A stretch of 64,000 bases of DNA from Rothia nasimurium. Its GTDB lineage: Bacteria; Actinomycetota; Actinomycetes; Actinomycetales; Micrococcaceae. The position numbers and the translations under genes were made by a program. This document shows positions 51,261 to 59,720 of this stretch, piece after piece (positions within the stretch are counted from its first letter, which is position 1; every line of letters begins with the position of its first letter). The stretch is taken from positions 48,899-112,898 of the forward strand of contig NZ_CAKMSS010000008.1 in assembly GCF_928382285.1 (NCBI RefSeq). Reading direction: 5' to 3'. Under the pieces are notes generated by a model, which was given only the letters and a program-made list of their open reading frames with translations, was not told the origin of the DNA and made no database searches.

Positions 51261-52334
51261 CTACCCCTCGGTCTGCCCCGCCTTCCAGTACCCCATAAAA
51301 GAGATGCTTTCTTTGGGCAGCCCGGCTTCGTTCACGCAAATACGGCGCAGAGTTTTGACCACCGTTGATTCACCGGCGATTAGCACGTAGGTGCCGGTGG
51401 GGTTTTCTGCCAGGTGCCAGAGGATGCCGTCCGTCTCCCGGTCGTCGTAGGGGTCGGCTGCGGGGGTTGGCTCAAGGGCGCAGGTTGTACGCAGGACGCG
51501 GGTAAGTTGCTGCCCGCGTGGTTGGCCGGGGGTCCGGGCCAGCACGTGCAGGCGGACGCCCGGCACCCGCTGGGTTGCCTGCCGCACCTCGGGGAGGCGG
51601 TCGAGAGCGTCCTCGGCGCCGGGCACCTCAAGGAACACCGCCCCGGTAGCTTCAGTAGGTAGGGAGCGCAGGATGGAGAGCAGGGCCGGGGCAGCGGTTT
51701 CGTCGCCAAGCAGGAGCAGGGAGGACGCCGCCCCGGGATTGTAGGAGGACCAAAGGGTAGAGCCGCGCAGGGGCGCCAGGATAGATACCTGCTGCCCCAC
51801 CTGCGCCTGTTCGGCCCAGCTTGAGCCGGGCCCGCTGATTCCCTGGGCGTCAGTGTGCAGGACGAAGTCCACGTCGATTTCAGGCTGCAGGCCGGCGGGT
51901 AGGTCACGGGCCAGGGGTTCTAGGTCGGCTTCAGCGGCCGGGAACATGCCCAGCAGGGGTGTCTCGTCCAGCCCGACGGAGGGCACCAGCCGGGAGTTGC
52001 TGACAGTGTAGGTGCGCATGTGCCCACGTTCGCTGGCGGGGGCCGAGAGCCACCGGGTCCGCCAGGAGGTATCGAGCTCAATCATTGTGGGGCCGCTTGC
52101 CCCGGCGGGCGGGATTAAGAGTTTGATGTAGGCATCGTAGACCTGCCCCGTGCCGTCAGAGATAGGGGTGGCGGCGTGTAGCAGGGACCGGCCGGTCAGG
52201 GATACCCGCACAAAGGAGTCCGTCAGCTGCTCAACCCGGGAGACGGTGACGGGGAAGACCCCGTACTGGTTGATGGAGCGCTTGACTTCGCGGCGGGCAG
52301 AAGAGCGAGGCGCGGACGAGCGGGGCTTAGGCAC
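51261..52334 (-). CDS. Siderophore-interacting protein (FAD-dependent ferric reductase)
   Basis: A 357-residue protein. The FAD-binding motif RTYTVSN near residue 120 and the NADPH-binding C-terminal motifs (LLLGDETAAPALLSIL, VLIAGESTVVKTLRRICVNE, ISFMGYWKAGQ) identify the SIP family, which reduces ferric siderophores in the cytoplasm. A basic N-terminal tail of about 18 residues is unusual. It overlaps the ATPase gene by 8 bases. Confidence 0.92.
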   Translation of the reverse strand: MPKPRSSAPRSSARREVKRSINQYGVFPVTVSRVEQLTDSFVRVSLTGRSLLHAATPISDGTGQVYDAYIKLLIPPAGASGPTMIELDTSWRTRWLSAPASERGHMRTYTVSNSRLVPSVGLDETPLLGMFPAAEADLEPLARDLPAGLQPEIDVDFVLHTDAQGISGPGSSWAEQAQVGQQVSILAPLRGSTLWSSYNPGAASSLLLLGDETAAPALLSILRSLPTEATGAVFLEVPGAEDALDRLPEVRQATQRVPGVRLHVLARTPGQPRGQQLTRVLRTTCALEPTPAADPYDDRETDGILWHLAENPTGTYVLIAGESTVVKTLRRICVNEAGLPKESISFMGYWKAGQTEG

Positions 52335-53166
52335 GATTCTGCCCTGCCAGGTTTTCTGCCTCTTGGTTTACGGGGCGGGTGTGGGGAACCACGACGGTGG
52401 AGCCGTCCCCCAGGGGGTCGGCAACCGATGCCCGCAGGCCAAAGATCCGGTGTAGATTCTCCCCCGTCATGACCTCGGCTGCTGTACCGGCTGCAGCGAT
52501 TTCCCCGCCCTTCATAGCAACCAGGTGGTGGGCTACGCGGGCTGCCAGGTTGAGTTCGTGCAGCACCATGACCATGGTGGTTCCGCGGCGCTCGTTGATA
52601 TCGGCCAGAAGGTCAAGGAGTTCTACCTGGTGGGCCAGATCTAGGTAGGTGGTGGGTTCGTCCAGGAGCAGGATGTCGGTGTCCTGGGCCAGGGCCATGG
52701 CGATCCAGACACGCTGACGCTGGCCGCCGGAGAGTTCGGTGACCTGCCGTTCTGCCAGCTCCAGGGTGTTGGTGGCTTCTAGGGCCCAGGCGACTGCGGC
52801 GTCGTCCTCCCTGGTGTTGCCCCGAAAGAGCCCCTGGTAGGGGTATCGGCCGCGGGAAACCAGATCAGCCACGGTGATGCCTTCGGGGGCGATGGGGCTC
52901 TGCGGTAGCAGGCCGACCATGCGGGCAAATTCCTTGCCGCCATAGGAGGCGACCGGTTTGCCGTCCAGGGTAATCTCGCCGCTGCTGGGTTTGAGCAGGC
53001 GGGAGATACCGCGCAGCAGGGTGGATTTACCGCAGCCGTTGGGGCCGATGATGGCGGTAATTTTTCCTGCGGGGATGCTCAGTGAGAGGTCTGGCACGAT
53101 GGTGCGGTCGCCATAGCCCAGGCGCACGTGGGTGACGGTGAGGTCGCGAGGCGTTACGGTTTTCAC
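52327..53166 (-). CDS. Iron-siderophore ABC transporter ATPase
   Basis: A 279-residue FecE/FepC-type ATPase: Walker A GPNGCGKSTLLRG, Q-loop QSPIAPEG, signature ELSGGQRQRVW, Walker B ILLLDEPTTYLD, then the His switch LHELNLAARVAHH. It powers the FecCD-type permeases at 53171 and 54241. Confidence 0.95.
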   Translation of the reverse strand: MKTVTPRDLTVTHVRLGYGDRTIVPDLSLSIPAGKITAIIGPNGCGKSTLLRGISRLLKPSSGEITLDGKPVASYGGKEFARMVGLLPQSPIAPEGITVADLVSRGRYPYQGLFRGNTREDDAAVAWALEATNTLELAERQVTELSGGQRQRVWIAMALAQDTDILLLDEPTTYLDLAHQVELLDLLADINERRGTTMVMVLHELNLAARVAHHLVAMKGGEIAAAGTAAEVMTGENLHRIFGLRASVADPLGDGSTVVVPHTRPVNQEAENLAGQNRA

Positions 53167-53170
53167 GAGC

Positions 53171-54241
53171 TTAGCTTCTTTCGGGTGAGCGGGTCAACAG
53201 CCAGATGAGGGCGGGGGCGCCAAAGGCACCGGTGAGGACGCCGGCGGGCAGGTTGATACCGCCGGGAATGAGGTTGGAGCCGATAAAGTCGGCGAGCACG
53301 ACCAGGCTGGCCCCGGTCAGGGCAGCGGCGGTGAGGTTGTGGCGTCCGCCGGTCAGGGCCCGGGCGATAGGCCCGGCCATGAAGGCCACAAAGGCCAGGG
53401 GGCCTGTGGCGGCGGTTGCTACGGCTACCAGGAGCACGCCCAGGGCGATAAAGCCGGGGCGGACGGCGCGGGTCGGCACTCCCAGCCCCAGGGCCAGTTC
53501 TTCCCCTACCGCGGTGGCGTGCAGGGGCCGGTGGAAAAGGATAAGAGGCAGCAGCAGGGGTAGCAGGAGCAGCGCCAGGAGGCTGATGCGATCCCAGTTG
53601 GCTGTGGACAGGGAACCTGCCAGCCAGTGGGTGAGCGTCTGGGCGCTGGTGGTTGAGGTGCGAGAGAGCAGGTACTGGATGAAGACTGACCCCAGGGCTG
53701 AGATACCCAGGCCTACCAGAATGAAGCGGTTACCTGCGCTACTGTCGCCCGCTGAGAGGGCCATAATCAAGAGGGCAACAGCCAGGGCTACGGCGATAGC
53801 CAGCAGGGTCAGCGGCAGCTCGCCCAGGCCCAGAAAGACGATACCGATAACAGCACCCAGGGCAGCCCCGTTGGAGACGCCGATAATGTCCGGGCTGGCA
53901 ATCGGGTTGCGCAGGAGCAGCTGGAAGATAGCCCCGCCCAGGCCGAAGGCTGCCCCGGCCAGGGCACCGAGGACGGCACGGGGTAGTTTTTCTTCCATGA
54001 CGATGTAGCGAGCCCCCTTGGCGCTCTCGATAGTTCCGCCGCCAAGGATGGTGAAGAAATCGGGGATAGTCACGGTGTAGGAGCCCAACAGTACGCGCAC
54101 CGTGCACACCGCAATCAGGGTCAAAGTAAGGCCGATGATAGCGAGGGCTGGGCGGCGGCGGGCTCGGGTGCGGACGCTGGCCACTGTTTGGGTGGCACTT
54201 TGGGCAGCGCCCCGAGGCTGGGGGCTAGGTAGGGTCGGCAT
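53171..54241 (-). CDS. Iron-siderophore permease, FecCD family (FepG-like)
   Basis: A 356-residue permease with about nine helices. Family motifs RAVLGALAGAAFGLGGAIFQLLLRNPIASPDIIGVSNGAALG and LAFVAFMAGPIARALTG are complete. Its start ATG overlaps the stop of the other permease as TAATG, typical of coupled translation. It works as a heterodimer with the frameshifted gene at 54241-55294. Confidence 0.93.
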   Translation of the reverse strand: MPTLPSPQPRGAAQSATQTVASVRTRARRRPALAIIGLTLTLIAVCTVRVLLGSYTVTIPDFFTILGGGTIESAKGARYIVMEEKLPRAVLGALAGAAFGLGGAIFQLLLRNPIASPDIIGVSNGAALGAVIGIVFLGLGELPLTLLAIAVALAVALLIMALSAGDSSAGNRFILVGLGISALGSVFIQYLLSRTSTTSAQTLTHWLAGSLSTANWDRISLLALLLLPLLLPLILFHRPLHATAVGEELALGLGVPTRAVRPGFIALGVLLVAVATAATGPLAFVAFMAGPIARALTGGRHNLTAAALTGASLVVLADFIGSNLIPGGINLPAGVLTGAFGAPALIWLLTRSPERS

Positions 54242-55294
54242 TAGAGGTTAACCGCCTTACCGCGTCGTACCAGGTAGATAAAGACGGGTACCCCCAGGGC
54301 TACCATCATGACGCCCACCTGGATTTCCTGGGGTGGGGCGATGACGCGTCCGGCTGTATCCGCCAGGATGAGCAGGGCTGCCCCGAACAGGGCGGAGAGG
54401 GGCAGAAGCGCCCGATAGTCGGCGCCTGCGAGCGCACGCATGGCGTGCGGGGCGAGCAGGCCGAGGAAGGCGATGGGGCCGGTGAGGGCAAGGGCGGTGC
54501 CGACCAGCAGGGTGATGCCGCCGGTGATGACGAGGCGGCGGGTGGCAACGTTTTCGCCCAGGGAGGCTGCCATGTCATCGCCCAGGGCAAAGCTATTGAT
54601 GGTTTTCGCTCCGGTGAGAACGATGATAGCCCCGAGAGCTAGTAGCGGGGCGGCTACCGCCAGGTCAGAGAGGTCGGCCCCGGCGACGGTTCCAATCTGC
54701 CAGCGGCGCAGGTTATCGAGGGTGGCCTGGTTGGTCAGAATCAGGGCGCTGGTGACCGCCCCTAGACCGACCTGCGGTAAGGGCCGCTCCCATCAGGGCT
54801 AGTTTGATGGGGGTCGCTCCCCCGGTACCGAGTGAGGCCAGGGCGTAGACGGCAAGAGCTGAAGCGACCGCGCCGATAAAAGCCCAGAGGGCAAAGGCCG
54901 CTGTAGAGTCGGCGGAAAAGAAGGTGATACCGGCTACCACCGCGCAGGCCGCCCCCACGTTGATACCGAGGATTCCGGGGTCTCCCAGGGGGTTGCGGGT
55001 GATGCCCTGGAGCCCTGCCCCGGCAAGCCCCAGGCCTGCGCCCACGACCCCGGCGGTCAGCGTCCGCACCGCCCGCTGGGTGAGTACCGCCGCGTCCGCT
55101 TCTGTAACCTGCCCGCCGACCAGGTAGTCCAGCAGGGTACCTGGGCTGACGGGGCGGGCGCCCAGGGCAAAGCTGGCGAGGGCTGCCCCCGCAAGGAGCA
55201 GGCCCAATAGGAGGGATAGCGCCAGTAGCCGCCGCGCTCCCCCGGTGGGGGTAGCACGGCGGCTAGAGGGGCGCCAGGCGGGCACGGAGGTCAC
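54241..55294 (-). pseudogene. Iron-siderophore permease (FepD-like) split by a frameshift
   Basis: The N-terminal part (start 55294, LQGITRNPLGDPGILGINVGAA) reads normally to ATPIKLALMGAALTA. It then shifts into GRSRGG and soon stops at 54713. Skipping one base near 54770-54776 restores VGLGAVTSALILTNQATL, which runs without a stop through GADLSDLAV and MAASLGENVATRRL to 54241. So one extra base (or two lost) splits an otherwise intact 350-residue gene. It may be a sequencing error, a real recent mutation, or ribosomal slippage. Confidence 0.88.
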
Positions 55295-55297
55295 CGG

Positions 55298-56350
55298 TTA
55301 GGACGCCTGGCTTGCGTCGATAGCGGCCGAGAGCTTGGCCAGGGTTTCGGTCTGGTTGATAGCCCAGTCCAGGGAGAGCGGGGACGCTGCCGAAAGAGCC
55401 AGGGAGATAGCGGCGTCGGTTTCTACGACCAGGCCGCCGTTAGCTACGGCGGGCATCTGGGAGAAGAGGGTGTTGCTCTTGATCGCTTCTTCGTCGGAGT
55501 CACTGGTGCCCCAGGCCCAGACCACGTCTGACTGGACCTCGGGCAGAACCTCACCTGAGATGGTCATGAAGAAGGCGTCAGCTTCGGTAGCGTTCTGCTC
55601 GATGTAGGGGGCCAGTTCCATGCCCAGGGAGGTGAGGAAGAGGGAGCGGGAGTCGCTGGCTACGTAGGCTGAGAGGGTCTGGGCTTCGAGGTCGAACATG
55701 CCTGCGACGAAGGTCTTGCCGGCCAGGTTGGAGTACTGGGCTGCGGCGTCGTCGATGGTCTTCTGGGTAGCCTCGATGAGGGCGGCACCTTCGTCGGTCT
55801 TCTGTAGCATGGCTGCGGCCTGGTTGACGACGTCTTCCCAGGAGGCAGCGTAGGCGCCGACGCCCTCGGGGGCGGCAACGACGGGGGCGATGGCGGTGAG
55901 CTTGTCGTAGACTTCCTGGGTCATGTCGCCGTAGACGGAGAAGATAGCGTCGGGGGCCAGGGTGGCGAGGGCTTCGTAGTCGGGGCCGTCGGTTTCGTCG
56001 TAGGTCACGGGGGCGGTGCCGCCGAGTTCGGCCAGCTTGGCGTCGAACCAGTCGGTGGAGCCGTTGGCGTTGGCGCCGTAGGTGACCACGGGGGTACCGG
56101 CGGGTACTACGCCGAGGGCCAGGAGGACGTCGGGGTTCTTCCAGAAGTTCACGACAGCAATTTTCTGGGGTACCGCGGTGAAGGTGGTCTCGCCGAAGGC
56201 GTGCTTGACGGTGTAGCTCTCACCTGAGGCTGCTGAGCTGGTGCTGCTGCTTGAGGTGTCGTTGGAGCCGGTGGTGCATGCTGCGAGCAGGCCGGTGAGG
56301 GCGGTAGCTGCGGTGGCCTTGAGGAAGGCGCTACGGGTGATGGCGACCAT
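55298..56350 (-). CDS. Iron-siderophore binding lipoprotein
   Basis: A 350-residue lipoprotein with lipobox LLAAC and a Ser/Thr linker. The fold is that of periplasmic-type siderophore-binding proteins (TroA superfamily): VKHAFGETTFTAVPQKIAVVNFW, DGPDYEALATLAPDAIFSVYG, DVVWAWGTSD. It captures ferric siderophore for the permeases. It is the first gene of the operon and has the iron box and a palindrome upstream. Confidence 0.92.
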   Translation of the reverse strand: MVAITRSAFLKATAATALTGLLAACTTGSNDTSSSSTSSAASGESYTVKHAFGETTFTAVPQKIAVVNFWKNPDVLLALGVVPAGTPVVTYGANANGSTDWFDAKLAELGGTAPVTYDETDGPDYEALATLAPDAIFSVYGDMTQEVYDKLTAIAPVVAAPEGVGAYAASWEDVVNQAAAMLQKTDEGAALIEATQKTIDDAAAQYSNLAGKTFVAGMFDLEAQTLSAYVASDSRSLFLTSLGMELAPYIEQNATEADAFFMTISGEVLPEVQSDVVWAWGTSDSDEEAIKSNTLFSQMPAVANGGLVVETDAAISLALSAASPLSLDWAINQTETLAKLSAAIDASQAS

Positions 56351-56380
56351 GGTCTTGTGTTCTCCTGGGAAGGGTGTTCC

Positions 56381-56404
56381 GTTCTATAGGACTATCTATA
56401 GAAC
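56381..56404. promoter_or_regulatory. Perfect inverted repeat upstream of the iron operon
   Basis: GTTCTATAG, six bases, then CTATAGAAC. It lies between the iron box and the start codon and includes a TATAGA that could be the -10 element on the minus strand. It may be a second operator. Confidence 0.6.
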
Positions 56405-56407
56405 TGC

Positions 56408-56426
56408 TTAGGTGAGCCTAAGCCAG
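56408..56426 (-). promoter_or_regulatory. DtxR/IdeR-type iron box
   Basis: TTAGGTGAGCCTAAGCCAG matches the 19-base consensus TTAGGTTAGSCTAACCTAA at most positions, with a perfect TTAGG/CCTAA core. Iron-loaded IdeR would repress the siderophore operon through it. Confidence 0.85.
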
Positions 56427-56491
56427 GAATAACACTATCTTTTGCTTGCGTATTTGTGCAAACGCTGGGTAGCTAGGTGCGAACAGTGAGG

Positions 56492-56660
56492 TGGGGGTAT
56501 CGGGCTCGCAGCGAAGCTGCTGGCTCGATGAAGTGAGCGGGTGCGAGCGCGCGAGCACGCAAGAGCGAACGGAATCCGCCGTCAGGCGGGGCGTGAATCG
56601 CCTCGTGAGCGAAGCGAACCAGGCGAGAGGGTCGGCAGCGAGCGCGAGCCCGGATGCCCC
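56492..56660 (+). repeat. Long palindromic intergenic repeat, copy C with an insert
   Basis: GGGGTAT-CGGGCTCGC and GCGAGCCCGGATGCCCC form the outer stem (GGGCTCGC 56502-56509; GCGAGCCC 56644-56651). The core matches copies A and B (AGCGAAGCTGCTGGCTCG, GCGTGAATCGC, CGAGAGGGTCGGCAGCGAGCG). About 55-60 extra bases from about 56528 on interrupt it and hold a small GCGAGCGC hairpin. Confidence 0.85.
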
Positions 56661-56703
56661 ATATCTAGATAGTGGGTATTGCCCTGTTTTTGGGCACAAA
56701 GAG

Positions 56704-56777
56704 AGCCCCCTACCGGATTCGAACCGGTGACCCCCTGTTTACAAGACAGGTGCTCTGGCCAGCTGAGCTAAGGAGGC
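56704..56777 (-). tRNA. tRNA-Thr (anticodon TGT)
   Basis: On the minus strand GCCTCCT pairs with AGGGGGC (one G-T), the anticodon arm CTGTCTTGTAAACAG carries TGT, and GGTTCGAATCC forms the T loop. CCA is not encoded. Confidence 0.96.
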
Positions 56778-56818
56778 AAGACTTTTCAAGTGTACCCGAT
56801 ATTGCGGGCGGGTGCATG

Positions 56819-58057
56819 TTATCCGGGGGTATCTAGCTGATAGTGGTGCAGGGGCAGGCGGGCTGCCAGGGCACCGGTGAGCTGCTTATCGTGGGTGGCG
56901 ACGATAGCGCTGCCGCCTGCGGTGCAGTGGGCGGCGATGAGCGCTGCGACCTGCTCGAGGCCGGGGGCGTCTAGCCCTGCGGTGGGTTCGTCGAGGAGTA
57001 GGCAGGACGCCCCGGCGGTGAGCGCTTCTGCTAGGGCAAGCAGGTGCTGTTCGGCGGGGAGCAGGTCGAGGGGGTGTGTTTCGCCAGAGCCGGTAGGCAG
57101 GACGGCGTCGCGCAGGGCTTCGCGGGTAGGGCCGCTAGCTTTGGCCCCGTTCCCCAGTTTCATGTCAGCATCCACGGTGGAGGCCAAGAAGTGGTGGGCG
57201 GGGGTTTGCGCCACCAGCTGGGCAAGGGCAGCGCGGGCGGGGGCGTCCTGCCGGTGGGGCTGTAGCCCGCCGATGGTGAGCTGCCCGGCAACTGGGGGTA
57301 GGAGCCCCGCGATGGTGCGCAGCAGGGTGGATTTTCCGGTGCCGTTGGGGCCGGTGAGGATCAGGCAGTCGCCGGGGGTAAGGTCCAGGTCAATACCGGT
57401 AGCAACGGAAGGAGCCACCGGTTTCTTCCACCGGCGGCGGGCCGGGGCAACCGGAGATATAGAGAGGTCACGGGCCAGGACGTCTGCTGCGGCTCGGGCG
57501 GGCAAAGGCGGCAGAGACGGCGCTCCAGCAGACGGTGCAACGCCTTCCCCCAGATTTTCGACGCTAGCGGCAAGGCTCTCTTCGTCGGCCTGGGGCCTGG
57601 CTGAGGCCCAGGCCAAATCTGCCGGGTAGCGGGTAAAAGCGTCCAGCACCCGGGCCCGCATGGCGTCGTCAAGGCCAAGCAGGGGTTCGTCGAGGGCTAG
57701 AGCTGGCGCAGCCACCCCGTCGAGGTTTTCGTCCACCCGCCCCAGCACCAGGTAGGCCGCCAGGGCTACCAGCTGGGTTTGCCCACCCGAAAGTTGCAGG
57801 GGGTGAGCTGCCAGTAAGTCGGTAATTCCAAGGTCAGCTGCAACAGCCTGTACAGCCCGGTGGAGCTGTTCCCGGCTATCCACAGCCTGCTCTACCCCCA
57901 GGGCAATTTCTTCGGCCACGGTGGGTACCAGCCCCGTCATCAGGGCCTGGGGGTTAGAGGGCACAAAGAGCCCGTCCCGTTCCTGGGCCCAGGTCTGCAG
58001 CCGGGCAGACTTTCCCGTCCCCCGGGCCCCAAAGACCAGCGTCCGCATATAGATCAC
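56819..58057 (-). CDS. ECF transporter double ATPase
   Basis: A 412-residue protein with two ABC domains. GTG 58057 is chosen because its GTGA overlaps the stop of the T-component gene. Domain 1 has a slightly unusual P-loop (GARGTGKSARL), signature QLSGGQTQLVAL and ALDEPLLGLDD. Domain 2 has GPNGTGKSTLL and Walker B CLLLDEPTAGLDAP, but the expected LSGGQ is altered (LLPAEQHLLAL). One ATP site could therefore be weak. It supplies energy for the S component at 58813. Confidence 0.88.
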   Translation of the reverse strand: MIYMRTLVFGARGTGKSARLQTWAQERDGLFVPSNPQALMTGLVPTVAEEIALGVEQAVDSREQLHRAVQAVAADLGITDLLAAHPLQLSGGQTQLVALAAYLVLGRVDENLDGVAAPALALDEPLLGLDDAMRARVLDAFTRYPADLAWASARPQADEESLAASVENLGEGVAPSAGAPSLPPLPARAAADVLARDLSISPVAPARRRWKKPVAPSVATGIDLDLTPGDCLILTGPNGTGKSTLLRTIAGLLPPVAGQLTIGGLQPHRQDAPARAALAQLVAQTPAHHFLASTVDADMKLGNGAKASGPTREALRDAVLPTGSGETHPLDLLPAEQHLLALAEALTAGASCLLLDEPTAGLDAPGLEQVAALIAAHCTAGGSAIVATHDKQLTGALAARLPLHHYQLDTPG

Positions 58058-58809
58058 AGCAGCACCCCCGTATAGGCAGCAAGCACGAGCAGGCAGGCCA
58101 GCGGCAGGAGCACCCAGCGGAGGTAGCACTGGGTGCGACTGTCGGTGTAGTCCTGCCAAAAAATTCTGGGCCCGGCCCGGTCAATCCCGCGCGCGCCTAG
58201 GGTTGCCCCTCGTACCTCGTGGTCGAGCAACAGCAGGTTGAAGAGGGCGGACGCCGTCCGCACCCCCAACCAGGCACGGGCGACTCGCGACCCGTCGGCC
58301 ATGCCTCGGGCGCGGGCGGCCCGCTGCACTAGGCGGGAGTAGTGGGCCAGCTGGGCCGGGGCGTTGAGCGAGGCCACCAGCAGATAGATGAGCCTAGGTG
58401 GCAGTCCCCAGACGGTCAGGGCATAGCGCAGGCCAGCGGCCCCGGTGGGTAGAATCAGCAGGGCACAGGCCGACCCGAAGGCCAGAATCTGCAGGGCTAG
58501 GGCCAGGCCAGCCCGGGTGCCCTCGGCAGTCACTTCAAACACCATCCAGTGCACGGGCGCCCAGGTTGCCCATACGGTTTCTCCCCCGCGTGACACCAGC
58601 TGGATGATAAAAGCCATCACCGCAACCGGCGCCAACCCCACCAGGACCAGGCGCACCCAGGGGGCAAGCGTCCGCCCCGCCCCGTGCAGGACGATGAGCA
58701 CAGCCAGCAGCCCCGCCTGCCAGATCAGTGGCAGCGGGGCAAAGGCTAGCAGGAGCCCGGCGCAGCCCAGGGTGACCCAGGTGCGGGGGTTCAGGGTGGG
58801 GGCGCTCAC
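58054..58809 (-). CDS. ECF transporter T component
   Basis: A 251-residue membrane protein with about five helices and the two coupling motifs QRAARARGMADGS and TLGARGIDRAGPR. It starts with GTG 3 bases after the S-component stop. It connects the ATPases to the S component. Confidence 0.87.
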   Translation of the reverse strand: MSAPTLNPRTWVTLGCAGLLLAFAPLPLIWQAGLLAVLIVLHGAGRTLAPWVRLVLVGLAPVAVMAFIIQLVSRGGETVWATWAPVHWMVFEVTAEGTRAGLALALQILAFGSACALLILPTGAAGLRYALTVWGLPPRLIYLLVASLNAPAQLAHYSRLVQRAARARGMADGSRVARAWLGVRTASALFNLLLLDHEVRGATLGARGIDRAGPRIFWQDYTDSRTQCYLRWVLLPLACLLVLAAYTGVLL

Positions 58810-58812
58810 CGG

Positions 58813-59670
58813 TTAGCGGCCGAACTGACGACGGGCGCGGACGGGCAGACCCTTGATGATGAGCCAGACCAGGGCGAAGGCAATGGTCTTATCGAGCGGG
58901 TCAGAGAGCAGAGATTGCAGGGTTGTAGCACCCAGCAGGGACTGGCCAGCAGCCTGCAGGGCCGCAACCACGGAACCGGTACCCACGCCCTGGCCGCCGC
59001 CAAAGACGAAGGCTGCGATGGGGGCGCCGACGAATCCGGCCAGGATGCCGGTGATAAAGCCCGCGAACAGGGCTCCCCAGAGTTTGCGGAAGAGGCCCAG
59101 ACGGCCAGCGTAACCGGCCAGGAAGCCAATCAGGGCGGCACCGGCGGCGAAAGGAATGGTGGTGGGGTTGATGGTGAGGCCCCAGGCAAGGTTGGTGATA
59201 ATACCGGTCATGGCTCCGGCGGCGGGTCCGGCCAGCACACCAATGAGCACGGTAGCAACGGAGTCAAGGTAGAGGGGAATACCCGAGAAGCCGATGAGCT
59301 GGCCCACGATGATGTTGAAAGCTGCCGCAAAAGGTATCAGGGCGATGGTGGCAAGGGGTAGGCGGCTTAGGTTAGCCGTCAGAAGCAGTAGGACGCCCGC
59401 GGTATAGCCCAGCATGAGCGGCAGGGAGATAGCGGCTTGGGCATCGCTGGTGCCTTCCAGGTAGCCCGCGTAGTTGGTGGCGCCGCCTGCGGTGAGGACG
59501 GCCCAGGTGTAGGTTCCTGCGATCACCAGGGCGGCGAGCAGGTTGAGCACCTTCTGGGAGGTGGTGAGCGGTGTGTTGTGTTCTGGGTTTTTACCGAGGA
59601 GCCCGGCAGCTGCCGAGGTCCTCTGCCCAGACGTTGAGGGCTCTGCGGTGGTGTGTGTTGAGGGGGCCAT
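58813..59670 (-). CDS. ECF transporter S component, possible nucleoside carrier
   Basis: A 285-residue membrane protein with about six or seven helices. ATG 59670 follows AAAGGGG. The central part (GQLIGFSGIPLYLDSVATVLIGVLAGPAAGAMTG) is typical of S components that bind small ring compounds. The 45 residues before the first helix are hydrophilic. It starts 50 bases after the nucleoside hydrolase gene ends, so nucleosides are the likely substrate; this is inference from location. Confidence 0.8.
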   Translation of the reverse strand: MAPSTHTTAEPSTSGQRTSAAAGLLGKNPEHNTPLTTSQKVLNLLAALVIAGTYTWAVLTAGGATNYAGYLEGTSDAQAAISLPLMLGYTAGVLLLLTANLSRLPLATIALIPFAAAFNIIVGQLIGFSGIPLYLDSVATVLIGVLAGPAAGAMTGIITNLAWGLTINPTTIPFAAGAALIGFLAGYAGRLGLFRKLWGALFAGFITGILAGFVGAPIAAFVFGGGQGVGTGSVVAALQAAGQSLLGATTLQSLLSDPLDKTIAFALVWLIIKGLPVRARRQFGR

Positions 59671-59720
59671 GCCCACCCCTTTCTGTAGAATAATTGTTCT
59701 TTTTATTTTTTGAGCTGGTC

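Noticed and set aside
54713..55294. Intact short permease of 193 residues
   Set aside because: The last 19 residues do not fit the family and the other frame continues the family sequence, so this is half of a frameshifted gene.
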